This document shows positions 49,757 through 59,956 of a stretch of DNA of 64,000 nucleotides, one piece after another (position 1 is the first letter of the stretch; every line of letters begins with the position of its first letter). The notes under the pieces are model-generated. The model was not told the origin of the DNA. It ran no database searches and saw only the letters and a program-made list of their open reading frames with translations. Source of the stretch: Mesorhizobium sp. Pch-S (lineage in GTDB: Bacteria > Pseudomonadota > Alphaproteobacteria > Rhizobiales > Rhizobiaceae). The position numbers and the translations under genes are program-made. The stretch spans positions 3,247,501 through 3,311,500 of the forward strand of contig NZ_CP029562.1 in assembly GCF_004136315.1 (NCBI RefSeq), written 5' to 3'.

Positions 49757-50977
49757 GTGGTGAAACAGCCGGGCAAAGGAATTCCCCGCGAGCCTGCTCA
49801 TGTGAGAGCGGCGCCGTCCCACGCCGATCCCTATCCCTTCTATGCACGTCTGGTGTCCGGCAAGCCGATTTATCGAGAGGGCGTGGCGGGCCCGTGGATC
49901 GCTGTCAGCGCAGCGGCGGCGAACGCCGTGCTGACCAGCCCGCTATGTCTGACCAGGCCTTTGGTCAACCGGGTGCCCGAGCCCTTGGTTGGAACGCCCG
50001 TGGCCGAGATTTTCAGCCGCCTCGTGCGGATGAACGATGGAGAAATCCACTGCCCGCTGAAAAGCGCGGTGGCGGCTGTATTCGAAAGTGTGAGCCAACA
50101 ACGTATAGCGGATCTTACCAGTCATCTGGCGAAGAAGCTGGCGGCAATCCTCAGGCCAGAGGAAGACCTTGAGGGGCTGAATCAGTTCGCGACGGCCTTG
50201 CCGTCGCAGGTCATCATGACCCTGCTTGGAGTTCCGCCAGCCAGCTTTTCGGACGTTGCAGGCTGGATGGGTAACTATGGGGCGGCAGCAACAGCTGCCG
50301 TCACCGGCGTTCCCCAATTGACCCCCGCTATCTTGCAAGCAGGGGCCGAGAGTTCGACCCGGCTTCTCAACCTGTTTGGCACCATGTTGGCAGCCCTGCC
50401 TGACGATGATGGTTCGCTGCTTGCCATGCTGTCACGGCAAGCAAGCCTATCAGGCCGATTGGATGCTGGCATGGTGATTGCCAATGGCATCGGGCTGATG
50501 GCACAAGGTTTTGCCGGTACCTCCGCGCTGATCGGCTCAAGCCTTGTCGCGCTTGCGCGCCATGCTGAGGCGGCGGCCGCCGTTCGCAGCGATCGATCAT
50601 TGCTCATGGCGTTTGTTCAAGAGGTTCTGCGCTTCGATCCGGTCACCCATAGCACGCTTCGCTTCGTGGCCAGCGATGGCATTGTTGCCGGGCAAGCGAT
50701 GCGTGCGAACGAAATGATCATCGTCACCTTGGCCGCAGCCAGTCGCGATCCAGCTCTCAATCCCGTCCCTGATCGCTTCGAGTTGTTTCGCGACGACAGG
50801 AAATCGATGGAGTTTGGCGTGGGCGTCCACGCTTGCCCGAGCGCCTTGTTGGCGACAACGATCACCGAGATCGCTTTAAACCACCTTCTCGATCGCGGCC
50901 TCGTCTATGAGGGGCTTGAAGGTCAGGTGACTTACCGCCCCTCAGCGCATGTTCGGATGCCGGTTTTTGGGCCTTAG
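49757..50977 (+). CDS. Cytochrome P450, divergent
   Basis: A 406-aa bacterial P450 without a membrane anchor. The K-helix ExxR is in EVLRF. The heme loop FGVGVHACPS has Cys360 as thiolate ligand but Ser instead of the usual Gly two residues later. The I-helix segment near residue 249 (MAQGFAGTSALIG) lacks the common acid-Thr pair. GTG 49757 has GGAG 7 nt upstream and follows the PLP gene closely. Redox partners are not encoded nearby. Likely oxidises a product of the operon. Confidence 0.88.
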   Translation: MVKQPGKGIPREPAHVRAAPSHADPYPFYARLVSGKPIYREGVAGPWIAVSAAAANAVLTSPLCLTRPLVNRVPEPLVGTPVAEIFSRLVRMNDGEIHCPLKSAVAAVFESVSQQRIADLTSHLAKKLAAILRPEEDLEGLNQFATALPSQVIMTLLGVPPASFSDVAGWMGNYGAAATAAVTGVPQLTPAILQAGAESSTRLLNLFGTMLAALPDDDGSLLAMLSRQASLSGRLDAGMVIANGIGLMAQGFAGTSALIGSSLVALARHAEAAAAVRSDRSLLMAFVQEVLRFDPVTHSTLRFVASDGIVAGQAMRANEMIIVTLAAASRDPALNPVPDRFELFRDDRKSMEFGVGVHACPSALLATTITEIALNHLLDRGLVYEGLEGQVTYRPSAHVRMPVFGP

Positions 50978-51174
50978 ATACAAACGGCCCTGGTTGCAGA
51001 AACGGATCACATCCGCGACCGTCGCGCGACCCTTTCGAAACTCGGAGGAAGAACAGGCTATCGGCGTTAGCGGTGTACACGGCCCGTGAGCCATTATCGC
51101 GTTTGCGCGCCTGCTCAGTGACGGTGACCGATCGGGAGGGCGTTCTGTAAGTTTAATACCGCCATCCTTGCGCT

Positions 51175-51438
51175 ACAGCCAGTTTTCCGCTGACCAGGTT
51201 CGCGGTGCGCCGTCGAAGGGAATTGTGGCTCCCGATGCACGCGTCGGGTCTTATCCTGTGGACATCGCCGGGGAGCGAAAGGCCGTTCGATGAGAATCAA
51301 CTCGCCGAACGATTGGAAGCTGACTTCATTGCGTTCAGTCTCGCGGACTGTGTTGTCGGAGCGCTGTCGGAGGACAAGCTGCGTGACGTCGAACCGAAAG
51401 GCAGCGAAGCATCCGGCGTTCGCGTCCGGCTAACTTAG
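51175..51438 (+). pseudogene. Remnant of an AI-2E-type permease C-terminus
   Basis: The frame reads FAVRRRRELWLP, then GLILWTSPGSERPFDENQL and ADFIAFSLADCVVGALSEDK, clearly homologous to the last ~85 residues of the permease at 43379 (GLVLWTSPGSEQPFDEKDL...). About one base in five differs. Nothing of the membrane part is present. A dead fragment. Confidence 0.8.
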
Positions 51439-51740
51439 CGGGCACAAAGGCCACGCCGGCAGAAGCATAGCCATCTGGCAAACAAACCAGCGCGGATGAC
51501 CGGGTGGCGACCTCTTGTTGAGGTAGTTCTGGCCAAACAGCTTCTTGAATGATCGATCGGTTCTAGCCGCTGGTAGCTTTCTCTCGTCGCAAATGTCGCG
51601 TCGCGTTCATCAATCTCGTCCGACCGCATTGTGTGGCCTTGACAGCGAAAATCGGCCTTCACATATTTTTCGTGATCGCTGCCAAAGTCGGCGGAGATTA
51701 TCCTCAAGCATCTGAAATCGTTCAAGAAGTGGAGGTTTCT

Positions 51741-51911
51741 ATGAGCGAGAAAACATTCGAAAATCCGGTGTTGGTCCGGCACGGGCACCGGCATAGCGCG
51801 ACGTGCCAAACTGCGAAGCGGACAGGCGCCCCAGCCTTCGCTGGCAGTTCTGCGGCGATACCCTGGAATGCCAGGTCGACGACGTATCGGACCATCGACG
51901 TGACGGACTGA
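51741..51911 (+). CDS. Small hypothetical ORF, possible DUF982-like remnant
   Basis: A 56-aa frame starting MSEKTFENPVLVRHGHRH with GGAGG 5 nt upstream. The first 17 residues resemble the start of DUF982-type proteins; the rest has no resemblance to anything. It is either a tiny real gene or the 5' end of a broken one. It lies 21 bp before the intact DUF982 gene. Between 51439 and 51740 I see no gene. Confidence 0.35.
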   Translation: MSEKTFENPVLVRHGHRHSATCQTAKRTGAPAFAGSSAAIPWNARSTTYRTIDVTD

Positions 51912-51932
51912 GCGTTGCGGAGGTATGAAACG

Positions 51933-52217
51933 ATGCTTTCCCAACCCTTCGAAAAGCCGCTGCGCGTGTGGGTCGGGCTTGGCTTCCCGCGCCAGCTGAA
52001 CTCCGTTGTGGACGCATATCAGTTCGTCACCGATTGGTGCGGTAACAGTCCTGAGCAAAAGGCGGCCATCCGCGCCTGCAAAGCCGCATTGACCGGCGAC
52101 ATCGATGCAGAGACGGCGCGCGGCGTCGTAATCCAATTCGCCAGGAAGAAGAACATTCTGGTGGAAGAAGACGCGATGCCGCCGATGGCCGGTCTTCGAC
52201 AATGGTTGCCTGCCTGA
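51933..52217 (+). CDS. DUF982 protein (copy 2)
   Basis: A 94-aa protein MLSQPFEKPLRVWVGLGFPRQLNSVVDAYQF... related to the 42895 protein. GGAGG lies 8-9 nt before the ATG. The C-terminus ends GLRQWLPA. It is followed by a 28-bp perfect palindrome that may end its transcript. Role unknown. Confidence 0.82.
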   Translation: MLSQPFEKPLRVWVGLGFPRQLNSVVDAYQFVTDWCGNSPEQKAAIRACKAALTGDIDAETARGVVIQFARKKNILVEEDAMPPMAGLRQWLPA

Positions 52218-52233
52218 CCGAAAAATAAGCGTT

Positions 52234-52261
52234 GCAGCGGCGATATCGATATCGCCGCTGC
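52234..52261. other. Perfect 28-bp palindrome
   Basis: GCAGCGGCGATATC followed directly by its reverse complement GATATCGCCGCTGC, with no loop. It lies 17 bp after the DUF982 stop. As RNA it makes a long hairpin; there is no T-run, so a terminator function is uncertain. A protein-binding site is the alternative. Confidence 0.6.
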
Positions 52262-52338
52262 CTCGGCGCGACGTTGCTCGAGCATTTTAGAAAACATCCT
52301 TTCGCGATCATGTTGACAGGAGCGCGGGGGAGGGTCTG

Positions 52339-52473
52339 ATGGCCAGCACACCGAAGCCCGATCGTGCGACCGAGAAACCACCGGATGCCGAGCTTCACGA
52401 TGAACCGTTGCGGAATATCAGCCACAACCCGGCACCCAATCCCAATCGGCGGACGTCCAGAAAGACGTCTTAG
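52339..52473 (+). CDS. Small Pro/Asn-rich protein (44 aa)
   Basis: Reads MASTPKPDRATEKPPDAELH..., then NPAPNPNRRTSRKTS and a stop. GGGGAGGG lies 4-8 nt before the ATG. Hydrophilic, probably disordered. No family known. Confidence 0.45.
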   Translation: MASTPKPDRATEKPPDAELHDEPLRNISHNPAPNPNRRTSRKTS

Positions 52474-52549
52474 CTGTAACGCAATGTCGTAGGGCCGTCT
52501 GAACCCCACCGATCGCTGAAATATCCTGTATCTTAAGCAAGAATTGAGA

Positions 52550-52771
52550 TGCCGAAAGCGGCCGGACAATGTCGTCATGGACAAGGCAATGGCAGCGCTG
52601 GACAAGAAGAGCCAGGAGATGATGGCGACGATGATCAGTGAGTTGACGAAGGTCACCATCATCAGCGTCGCGCACCGCGCCGAGCTCGAAACATATCACA
52701 GCCGCACGACAAGGTTGGAGCGGCGCAAGCGCGGTGCCAGACTGGTCAGCGATATCGACCTCCTTCCGTGA
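52550..52771 (+). pseudogene. C-terminal remnant of an ABC transporter ATPase
   Basis: DNVVMDKAMAALDKKSQEMM then ELTKVTIISVAHRAELETYH corresponds to Walker B / D-loop and the H-loop of an SbmA/YddA-type exporter ATPase. The Walker B acid is changed (MDKAMAALD for LDEATSALD). The upstream domain is missing. Confidence 0.65.
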
Positions 52772-52932
52772 AAGCGCAATCTGATCCCTTGTGGGCAATG
52801 CCGAGGGGAACGGAAATAGGGCAGGGCGAGTTAAAGCGTTTCACTCTACGCTCCATCTGAGTGGCGAGTTGCGCACACGGCTCCACACACGAACGAAAAT
52901 GATGCCACGCCGAAGACAACTGGCCGCGCAAA

Positions 52933-52962
52933 ACCCGCTCGGCCAGCCGAGCGGGTCTTTTT
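52933..52962. terminator. Bidirectional intrinsic terminator
   Basis: ACCCGCTCGG-ccag-CCGAGCGGGT followed by CTTTTT, with AAA on the other side. It closes the reverse-strand gene at 52982 and stops any forward transcript. Confidence 0.8.
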
Positions 52963-52981
52963 ACGACGGTTGGCGCAGCGC

Positions 52982-53221
52982 CTATTTCCCCTGGGATTTG
53001 TCAGCCTGCATTCGTTTCGATGCCTCCGAAACATGCTGCGCTGCAAGAAACATCAGCGTGGAGGCCGCGGTGCGACGCGCCCAACCCGCGCCCTCAGCCT
53101 TGTCCAATAAATTGGCAAGCAGCGGCTTCAGAACAGCGCGGCACTCCAATTCATAATTGAGGAATTCACTTGCCTCGTGGGTCGGTGCCGAAACCAATGG
53201 CGAACCGGTCATAGCATTCAT
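52982..53221 (-). CDS. Small hypothetical protein downstream of groEL
   Basis: A 79-aa helical protein, MNAMTGSPLVSAPTHEASEFLNYELECRAVLKPLLANLLDKAE... The start at 53221 has GAGG 8 nt upstream. A terminator separates it from groEL, so it may be read by its own promoter or by read-through. Family not recognised. Confidence 0.55.
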   Translation of the reverse strand: MNAMTGSPLVSAPTHEASEFLNYELECRAVLKPLLANLLDKAEGAGWARRTAASTLMFLAAQHVSEASKRMQADKSQGK

Positions 53222-53240
53222 GGCGATCACCTCATCTCAA

Positions 53241-53272
53241 AACAGCCTGCCTCCGCGTGAACGGAGGCAGGC
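53241..53272 (-). terminator. Terminator of groESL
   Basis: On the reverse strand GCCTGCCTCCG-ttcacg-CGGAGGCAGGC followed by TGTTTT, 15 bp after the groEL stop. Confidence 0.8.
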
Positions 53273-53286
53273 ATATGCCAGCGTGC

Positions 53287-54927
<1,641 letters not shown>

Positions 54928-54966
54928 TCAATAGGCAGTTTTCTTTGACTTGTTCAAAGACCGTAC

Positions 54967-55281
54967 TTACGCCGCTTTCTTCAGCGTCGCGGTCGCCTCG
55001 ATCACGCCCATCACGTCGCTTTCCTTCATGATGATGAGGTCTTCGCCGTTGAGCTTGATTTCAGTGCCGGACCATTTGCCGAACAGGATACGGTCACCGA
55101 CCTTCAGGTCGAGTGCCACCTGCTTCCCGCTTTCGTCGCGCGCGCCAGGCCCCACGGCGACGACTTCGCCTTCCTGCGGCTTCTCCTTGGCGGTGTCGGG
55201 AATGATGATGCCGCCAGCCGTCTTTTCATCGGCTTCAACGCGGCGGACCAGGACACGGTCGTGCAATGGACGGAACGTCAT
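54967..55281 (-). CDS. groES: Co-chaperonin GroES (Hsp10)
   Basis: A 104-aa protein: [23 protein letters not shown], the mobile loop, then [20 protein letters not shown] lies 7 nt before the ATG at 55281; the longer in-frame extension to 55383 has no such signal. First gene of groES-groEL. Confidence 0.98.
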   Translation of the reverse strand: MTFRPLHDRVLVRRVEADEKTAGGIIIPDTAKEKPQEGEVVAVGPGARDESGKQVALDLKVGDRILFGKWSGTEIKLNGEDLIIMKESDVMGVIEATATLKKAA

Positions 55282-55600
55282 ATCGTTCTCCTTCAGGACA
55301 AACAGATTGTGAGAGGTTCCTCCACTCCGGACCGGGCGGACCGGAGCGGGGGCGCGCAACCCCAAAAAGGGCATCACGCGCAAGTGGAGCTAATTTTGCG
55401 AATTCTGAGTTTCAAGAGGCGATGCGAAATTTTTTTGCAAGACTGGCGCATTTCACTAGAGCGCTGAAAAGCAACAGCAAAATTCGCTACTCGATCTTGA
55501 ATTCGTCCGGGCTTACGTCAAAATATCGAGACCTTCGCCAGGGCCAGGCGGCCGGCAACGAACGCCGCTCTGGGTGGGTTCGCAGCAAGGAGGTCGAGAT
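55282..55600. promoter_or_regulatory. Divergent region groESL / usg
   Basis: 319 bp without a gene. On the reverse strand CTCTTGAAA (near 55411-55419) resembles a -35 of rhizobial RpoH promoters, but no convincing -10 follows. I see no CIRCE element (TTAGCACTC-N9-GAGTGCTAA). On the forward strand AAGGAGG precedes usg. Confidence 0.4.
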
Positions 55601-55879
55601 ATGGTTGCCACCGTGAGCAAGCAATTCCGTCAGCAGATGGAAGGATACGGCCTGACCACGGCCGAGATCCATTATCGCTTGCCCGATCACCCCAGCCTGC
55701 TGCAGCTCTATGTGTGGCAGGAATACGACCTTGCGCCGCATTTCCCTGAATTGAAGCAGTTCCTCGGCTATTGGGAACGCGAACTGGCAGGTCCGCTTCA
55801 TTCGGTTCGCATCGCCCACCAACGCCTGATCCGCCCGTCTGAATGGCGCGCGGTCGACGGGGTTATCGCAATTCACTAG
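55601..55879 (+). CDS. usg: Usg family protein
   Basis: A 92-aa protein: SKQFRQQMEGYGLTTAEIHYRLPDHPSLLQLYVWQEYDLAP, GPLHSVRIAHQRLIRPSEWR, matching alphaproteobacterial Usg. The ATG at 55601 has AAGGAGG 8 nt upstream. Usg genes often neighbour tryptophan genes; none are here. Function unknown. Confidence 0.9.
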   Translation: MVATVSKQFRQQMEGYGLTTAEIHYRLPDHPSLLQLYVWQEYDLAPHFPELKQFLGYWERELAGPLHSVRIAHQRLIRPSEWRAVDGVIAIH

Positions 55880-55970
55880 GCGAAACCGCGGAATGAATTC
55901 GTTCAGATGACGATTGTCCGAAACCCGAATAGCGGAGGGTCGGTCGGCTGCTATCGTGCGGCGATTGTTT

Positions 55971-56471
55971 CTAACCGTTCAGGCGCAATATTTCGACATT
56001 CAGCAGAACGGCAAACGCCACCCAGGCGGCCAACGGCACCAGGCACCAGGCCGCGACGGGGTCAATCCGCCGGAACATCACGATCGTGGCAAGAATGACC
56101 ATCAACTGCGGGATGATGTCGAGCAGCCCCGCAAGCGGACTGTGCAACCCGAAAAACAACCAAGACCAGAGCGCATTGAGCGCCAGTTGGAGGAAGAAAA
56201 GCGTCAGCGCAGGATGGCGCTCGGCAGGTCTCCCGGGGATCTTGAGCACACGCCATACTGCATAAGCCATCAAGGCGTAAAGCGTGGTCCAGACGGGTGC
56301 AAAAAGCCAGTTCGGTGGGTTGAAAGTGGGTTTGATCAGGCCCGCGTACCAAGAGGCGATGTTCGGGTAGGTAGCCCATTGGCCCAGGAGTGATGCCATG
56401 ATCACCGGTAGCACGGCAATTAGAGCCCTCAGCCATGCCGGCCATACTTGATGCCTTACCCTTGCGTCCAT
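55971..56471 (-). CDS. tspO: TspO/MBR family protein
   Basis: A 166-aa five-helix tryptophan-rich sensory protein. Family motifs: KPTFNPPNWLFAPVWTTLYALMAYAVW and ALNALWSWLFFG. In alphaproteobacteria TspO binds porphyrins and links tetrapyrroles or oxygen to gene control. ATG 56471 (MDARVRHQVW) gives the usual length; a longer frame reaches 56519. Confidence 0.92.
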   Translation of the reverse strand: MDARVRHQVWPAWLRALIAVLPVIMASLLGQWATYPNIASWYAGLIKPTFNPPNWLFAPVWTTLYALMAYAVWRVLKIPGRPAERHPALTLFFLQLALNALWSWLFFGLHSPLAGLLDIIPQLMVILATIVMFRRIDPVAAWCLVPLAAWVAFAVLLNVEILRLNG

Positions 56472-57049
56472 GCGACTGCTTTCACGTCTTTGAATTTCCC
56501 AGCCCAGACAGGCCGACATATTCGTCCCCGATATTTACGCAGTGAACGCAGGCTTGGATCAAAATCTCTTGTGTCATTGGCAGTAATGGCAGCCAGTCGA
56601 TTTCGTAGCGCATTTCCGGACCCGCTAGGCGAAGTTCGCAGGCCGGAGTCTGACGGCTGTCAGACTGGTCGGCGGCTGGGGAGGTCCAACTGCGGATATT
56701 CATCGTTTGGATCCGGCTTGTTCAGTTCGATATCGCACCGGGACATAGCCTGTCCGCTTGAATAAGCGATCTACCTCTTCTCCAGAACGTTGCAAGTAAT
56801 CTCGCGCGAGTTCGCAAAGAAGGCCCGCCCAGCGAAACTGAGCAGTCCGTTGCCTGAGATGCGTGCCACAACGTTGGACCCGGATCGCCAGACAGTGCAC
56901 CAATGCCGAGGGGCAAGCCTCCGCTCGAGCCTCCAATACCTCTAGCTAAGTGTTAAGCTGATGAATGAATGGTACCGGGGACCGAGCGGCGCTCATGGCC
57001 GTGCTGGCGAACGGTCAGTGGGCGGATCAGCGCGCCAAAGGGTAGCCGT
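56472..57049. other. Gene-poor stretch with two weak overlapping reverse frames
   Basis: Two reverse-strand frames overlap by ATGA: 56700-56936 (78 aa, with LLCELARDYLQRSGEEVDRL) and 56482-56703 (73 aa, with MRYEIDWLPLLPMTQEIL). Neither matches a family I know and ribosome-binding sites are poor. They may be decayed genes. Nothing else is supported. Confidence 0.25.
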
Positions 57050-57423
57050 CCAATGCGGCCAAAGAACACGGCCGCGTCTGGTTCTGGGACGCCGTCTTTC
57101 CGCTTCTGAACGATTTTGCCCGTGTGCCGGTCTGTGGACTGATCGCCCAGTACAATGATGCTGCCGCATATCCTGGACCGGATCGCCTGCCAGGTGTCAT
57201 GCGTGATGTCCTGAACCGGAGCCTGCTCATTCGCGGTTTCATCCAGCGTGAGTTTGTCGATCAACGCCCCGCCTTCTACAGCCAGATGGCTGCATGGATT
57301 GCATCCGGTCAAATCCGATACAAGGAAGACATCGTCAACGGGCTAGAGGCTGCACCAGAGGCTTTCATCGGTTTGCTGGAAGGGCGCAACTTTGGCAAGT
57401 TGGTGGTTCGCGTCGCGGAGTGA
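57050..57423 (+). pseudogene. 3' fragment of an NADP-dependent quinone/enone oxidoreductase
   Basis: The readable frame VWFWDAVFPLLNDFARVPVCGLIAQYND, then GFIQREFVDQRPAFYSQMAAW, DGI-type IRYKEDIVNGLEAAPEAFIGLLEGRNFGK matches the C-terminal third of MDR-family (CurA-like) reductases. The nucleotide-binding and N-terminal domains are absent. A broken gene. Confidence 0.75.
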
Positions 57424-57518
57424 CGGCATTTCCGGCTGGGTTGCACCTGGTTGCTGGGCGGTTTCGATCCGGGCGAGGTGAGCTTTGACCGTCCGGCGCC
57501 ACAAAGCGCGGAACGCCA

Positions 57519-57902
57519 TCAAAGCACTCCTGCGACATCGGTTAGGGCAAAATCCTTGCCGACAAAGAGCAAGGGGCATCCATGCTCTTTCGCAACTTCA
57601 TAGGCAAAACAATCCCCGAAATTAAGCCCAGCAGGGTGCACGCCCTTGCCCCAACTTTCATAAGCACGGGCGATGCGTCGTGCCGATGCCGGTGTGATAC
57701 TGACAATTTCGAAGCCGAGGCCTTCGATGAGGCGCTCCATTTCTTCGCCGACATTTCGCCTTGCAGCCACAATCAGCACTTCAGCCACAGTGCCAGAGGA
57801 AATCAGGAGCTTTTCTTCGGCTTCCAGTGCAACGGCGCAGGCATCCGCTTCGGGTTCATTCAGCACAATGGCCATTAGTGCCGATGTGTCGACCGCGATC
57901 AT
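57519..57902 (-). CDS. vapC: VapC-family PIN-domain toxin
   Basis: A 127-aa PIN ribonuclease of a type II toxin-antitoxin pair. Acidic centre: Asp5 (MIAVDTSAL), Glu41 (TVAEVL), Asp97 (GLNFGDCFAYEVA) and Asp118 (VGKDFALTD). Its ATG overlaps the antitoxin stop (ATGA). VapC toxins cut tRNA or rRNA; the target here is unknown. Confidence 0.92.
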   Translation of the reverse strand: MIAVDTSALMAIVLNEPEADACAVALEAEEKLLISSGTVAEVLIVAARRNVGEEMERLIEGLGFEIVSITPASARRIARAYESWGKGVHPAGLNFGDCFAYEVAKEHGCPLLFVGKDFALTDVAGVL

Positions 57903-58156
57903 TTCGGAAGGCCGTCATCGCCATAGAGGAAATCCTGGCTTCGCGCGGCATTCGGTCCGGCTACCACCTTTGCGGCGGCAGATGCTCGCACGGCCGTAAG
58001 CAGCGTCCGACGGGATTTCCGGTCTGGCGTCGCCTTGATTGGCACAAGCCGTACTGCTGCGTGGCCATGTCGGGTAAGGATGACATCGTCGCCCGCCTCG
58101 GCTCGCCGAACAAGCTCCGTTAACTGTCCCTTTGCCTCTGTGACAGACACCTGCAT
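57899..58156 (-). CDS. Antitoxin, prevent-host-death (Phd/YefM) type
   Basis: An 85-aa protein MQVSVTEAKGQLTELVRRAEAGDDVILTRHGHAAVRLVPI... with the standard Phd fold start. C-terminal toxin-binding tail SQDFLYGDDGLPK. ATG at 58156 chosen by homology; the longer in-frame extension runs through the operator. Precedes and overlaps vapC. Confidence 0.9.
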   Translation of the reverse strand: MQVSVTEAKGQLTELVRRAEAGDDVILTRHGHAAVRLVPIKATPDRKSRRTLLTAVRASAAAKVVAGPNAARSQDFLYGDDGLPK

Positions 58157-58170
58157 GGTCAACTCCGTAA

Positions 58171-58189
58171 TGGACCACTTAACGGTCCA
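58171..58189. promoter_or_regulatory. Operator palindrome of the toxin-antitoxin pair
   Basis: TGGACC-acttaac-GGTCCA, 15 bp upstream of the antitoxin ATG. Perfect 6-bp arms. Position and symmetry fit autorepression by the antitoxin-toxin complex. Confidence 0.65.
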
Positions 58190-58432
58190 ATCTGCGCTGG
58201 TGTTTAGACTATTTGATGGTCCGCAGCAACCGCGTGATAACAATGGGCGCTTCACCGCGACAGCCCAAGCCTCAATGCACTTAAAGCGGCGACATTGGCG
58301 GCGCCCCTCCAGGTTTTCACCGAAAGCGCCAGTCCAGCGGATCGCCAGTGTGTGGATGACGCGGAGGATGCCCACAGGCATCAAACTTGTATAGGCTTGA
58401 AGGCAATAGCCCTCTAAATGAGCACTCCGCCA

Positions 58433-59119
58433 CTAGATCGTCGAATAATAGATCAGGTTGAGGCCGTTATAGATCACGTGAAGGGTCACGGCCGGCCAGA
58501 TGGAGGCTGATAGGCGGAACATCGCACCAAAGAAGAGCCCCATCACAAACGCATCCACAAAGATGACGCTCGGTCCGTGAATTGCGGCGAACATGAGCGA
58601 ACTGCCTAATACCGCGACCCATGATCCGTATTTTTCGAGAGCGCTCTGGACCACCCCGCGAAACACCAGTTCCTCGCCAATCGGTCCCAAGACCGCGCTC
58701 GTCAACAACAATAGCAGCATCCCCGCGAGGCCGCCGTTTGCCGCAGCTTGAAAATCCGCTTGTGTGTTCGCTTCGGAGATAAAATGGAAATAGACCGCTT
58801 CGACAATGAAGATCAGGCCGAAGCCCACCACGCCAAGCGCTGTGCTGATCGCTATCCACTTGAGCGTCGTCGGACGAAAGCCGAATGCCCCCCAGTTTCG
58901 AACACGATAGAGATACGCGCCGAGCAATCCAGCGAGGCCGAGCGCAAAGTTCGCTGCACCGGCGATGTTGACGCGGAAGACGGCCTTGTCGTCGGGCTGG
59001 AGCAGCATCCAGTAGCCAAGAAAGCCAATGCCGAGAATATAAACACCAACAGCGATCGCGATCTCCGGCCATCCGGGTTGCGCGATCATGCGTGTCTGGG
59101 CAGGTCGAATATCAGTCAT
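58433..59119 (-). CDS. CPBP-family intramembrane metalloprotease
   Basis: A 228-aa polytopic membrane protein of the Rce1/CaaX-like (CPBP) family. Catalytic motif GEELVFRGVV, second motif FAAIHGPS and third HVIYNGLN. Seven or so hydrophobic segments. Substrate unknown. Genes on both sides are unrelated. The 59120-59389 gap holds no gene I can see. Confidence 0.88.
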   Translation of the reverse strand: MTDIRPAQTRMIAQPGWPEIAIAVGVYILGIGFLGYWMLLQPDDKAVFRVNIAGAANFALGLAGLLGAYLYRVRNWGAFGFRPTTLKWIAISTALGVVGFGLIFIVEAVYFHFISEANTQADFQAAANGGLAGMLLLLLTSAVLGPIGEELVFRGVVQSALEKYGSWVAVLGSSLMFAAIHGPSVIFVDAFVMGLFFGAMFRLSASIWPAVTLHVIYNGLNLIYYSTI

Positions 59120-59389
59120 TGGGCAGCCACAAATCCACCAATTCCTCCACTGTCACGGCCGTTATTTCTATCAGTTTAGCATTGTGGACGGCTGGTGCTG
59201 AAATCTGCGCTGGCAATCCAATGTCCCTTGGCGCGAAGCGGTGATAGGCGGCGATATCTTGCCGTGGAAAACCCGATCATTTCTCTCTGCAAGAGTTTAG
59301 GTGAAGCTTCTGGCGCTCCGACTCATCAGAACATGGCTTCGGATCGGGCGGCGACCAGCAGCCAGCCGGGAGGATAGCCCGGCACCAGT

Positions 59390-59911
59390 ATGGAGCAAGC
59401 TCTTTACACTGGGGCCGACTTCGAATTGGATCATCCCATGGATGAAACCGACTTGAAGCACCTACGCCGTTGCGTGGATCTGGCTAAAGCTGCCTTGGAC
59501 GTCGGCGACGAACCCTTTGGCTCGGTCCTGGTATCGAGCGCCGGCGAAGTGCTGTTCGAAGACCATAATCATGTGGCGGGCGGAGATCATACCCAGCACC
59601 CCGAATTTGCCATCGCGCGCTGGGCCGCCAACAACATGGCACCGGATGAGCGGGCCGCGGCGACCGTGTATACGTCGGGCGAACATTGCCCAATGTGCGC
59701 CGCCGCGCACGGCTGGGTCGGTCTCGGCCGCATCGTCTATGCCAGTTCGTCCGAACAATTGACCACCTGGCTTGGCGAGCTTGGCGTTGCTCCATCTCGT
59801 GTCCGGGCCTTGCCTTTCGAAAGCGTGGTGGAAGGGGTTGCTGTCGAGGGACCGGTTCCCGCACTCGCTGAGGAAGTCCGGAAACTGCACCGGGCTTTTC
59901 ACGGAAAATGA
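59390..59911 (+). CDS. Nucleoside/guanine deaminase family protein
   Basis: A 173-aa zinc deaminase of the cytidine deaminase superfamily. Zinc ligands and the catalytic Glu are His70-x-Glu72 (HPEFAIARWA) and Cys100/Cys103 (EHCPMCAAAH). The N-terminal ETDLKHLRRCVDLAKAALDVGDEPFG and a C-terminal tail are usual. A later start at 59438 is possible. It should deaminate a purine base or nucleoside. Confidence 0.9.
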   Translation: MEQALYTGADFELDHPMDETDLKHLRRCVDLAKAALDVGDEPFGSVLVSSAGEVLFEDHNHVAGGDHTQHPEFAIARWAANNMAPDERAAATVYTSGEHCPMCAAAHGWVGLGRIVYASSSEQLTTWLGELGVAPSRVRALPFESVVEGVAVEGPVPALAEEVRKLHRAFHGK

Positions 59912-59956
59912 AATGCGGGCTGAACAGGTCGGGTCACGGATTGAGGTTGATGAAAT

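Noticed and set aside
55282..55600. CIRCE operator upstream of groES
   Set aside because: No TTAGCACTC-N9-GAGTGCTAA-like repeat is present.
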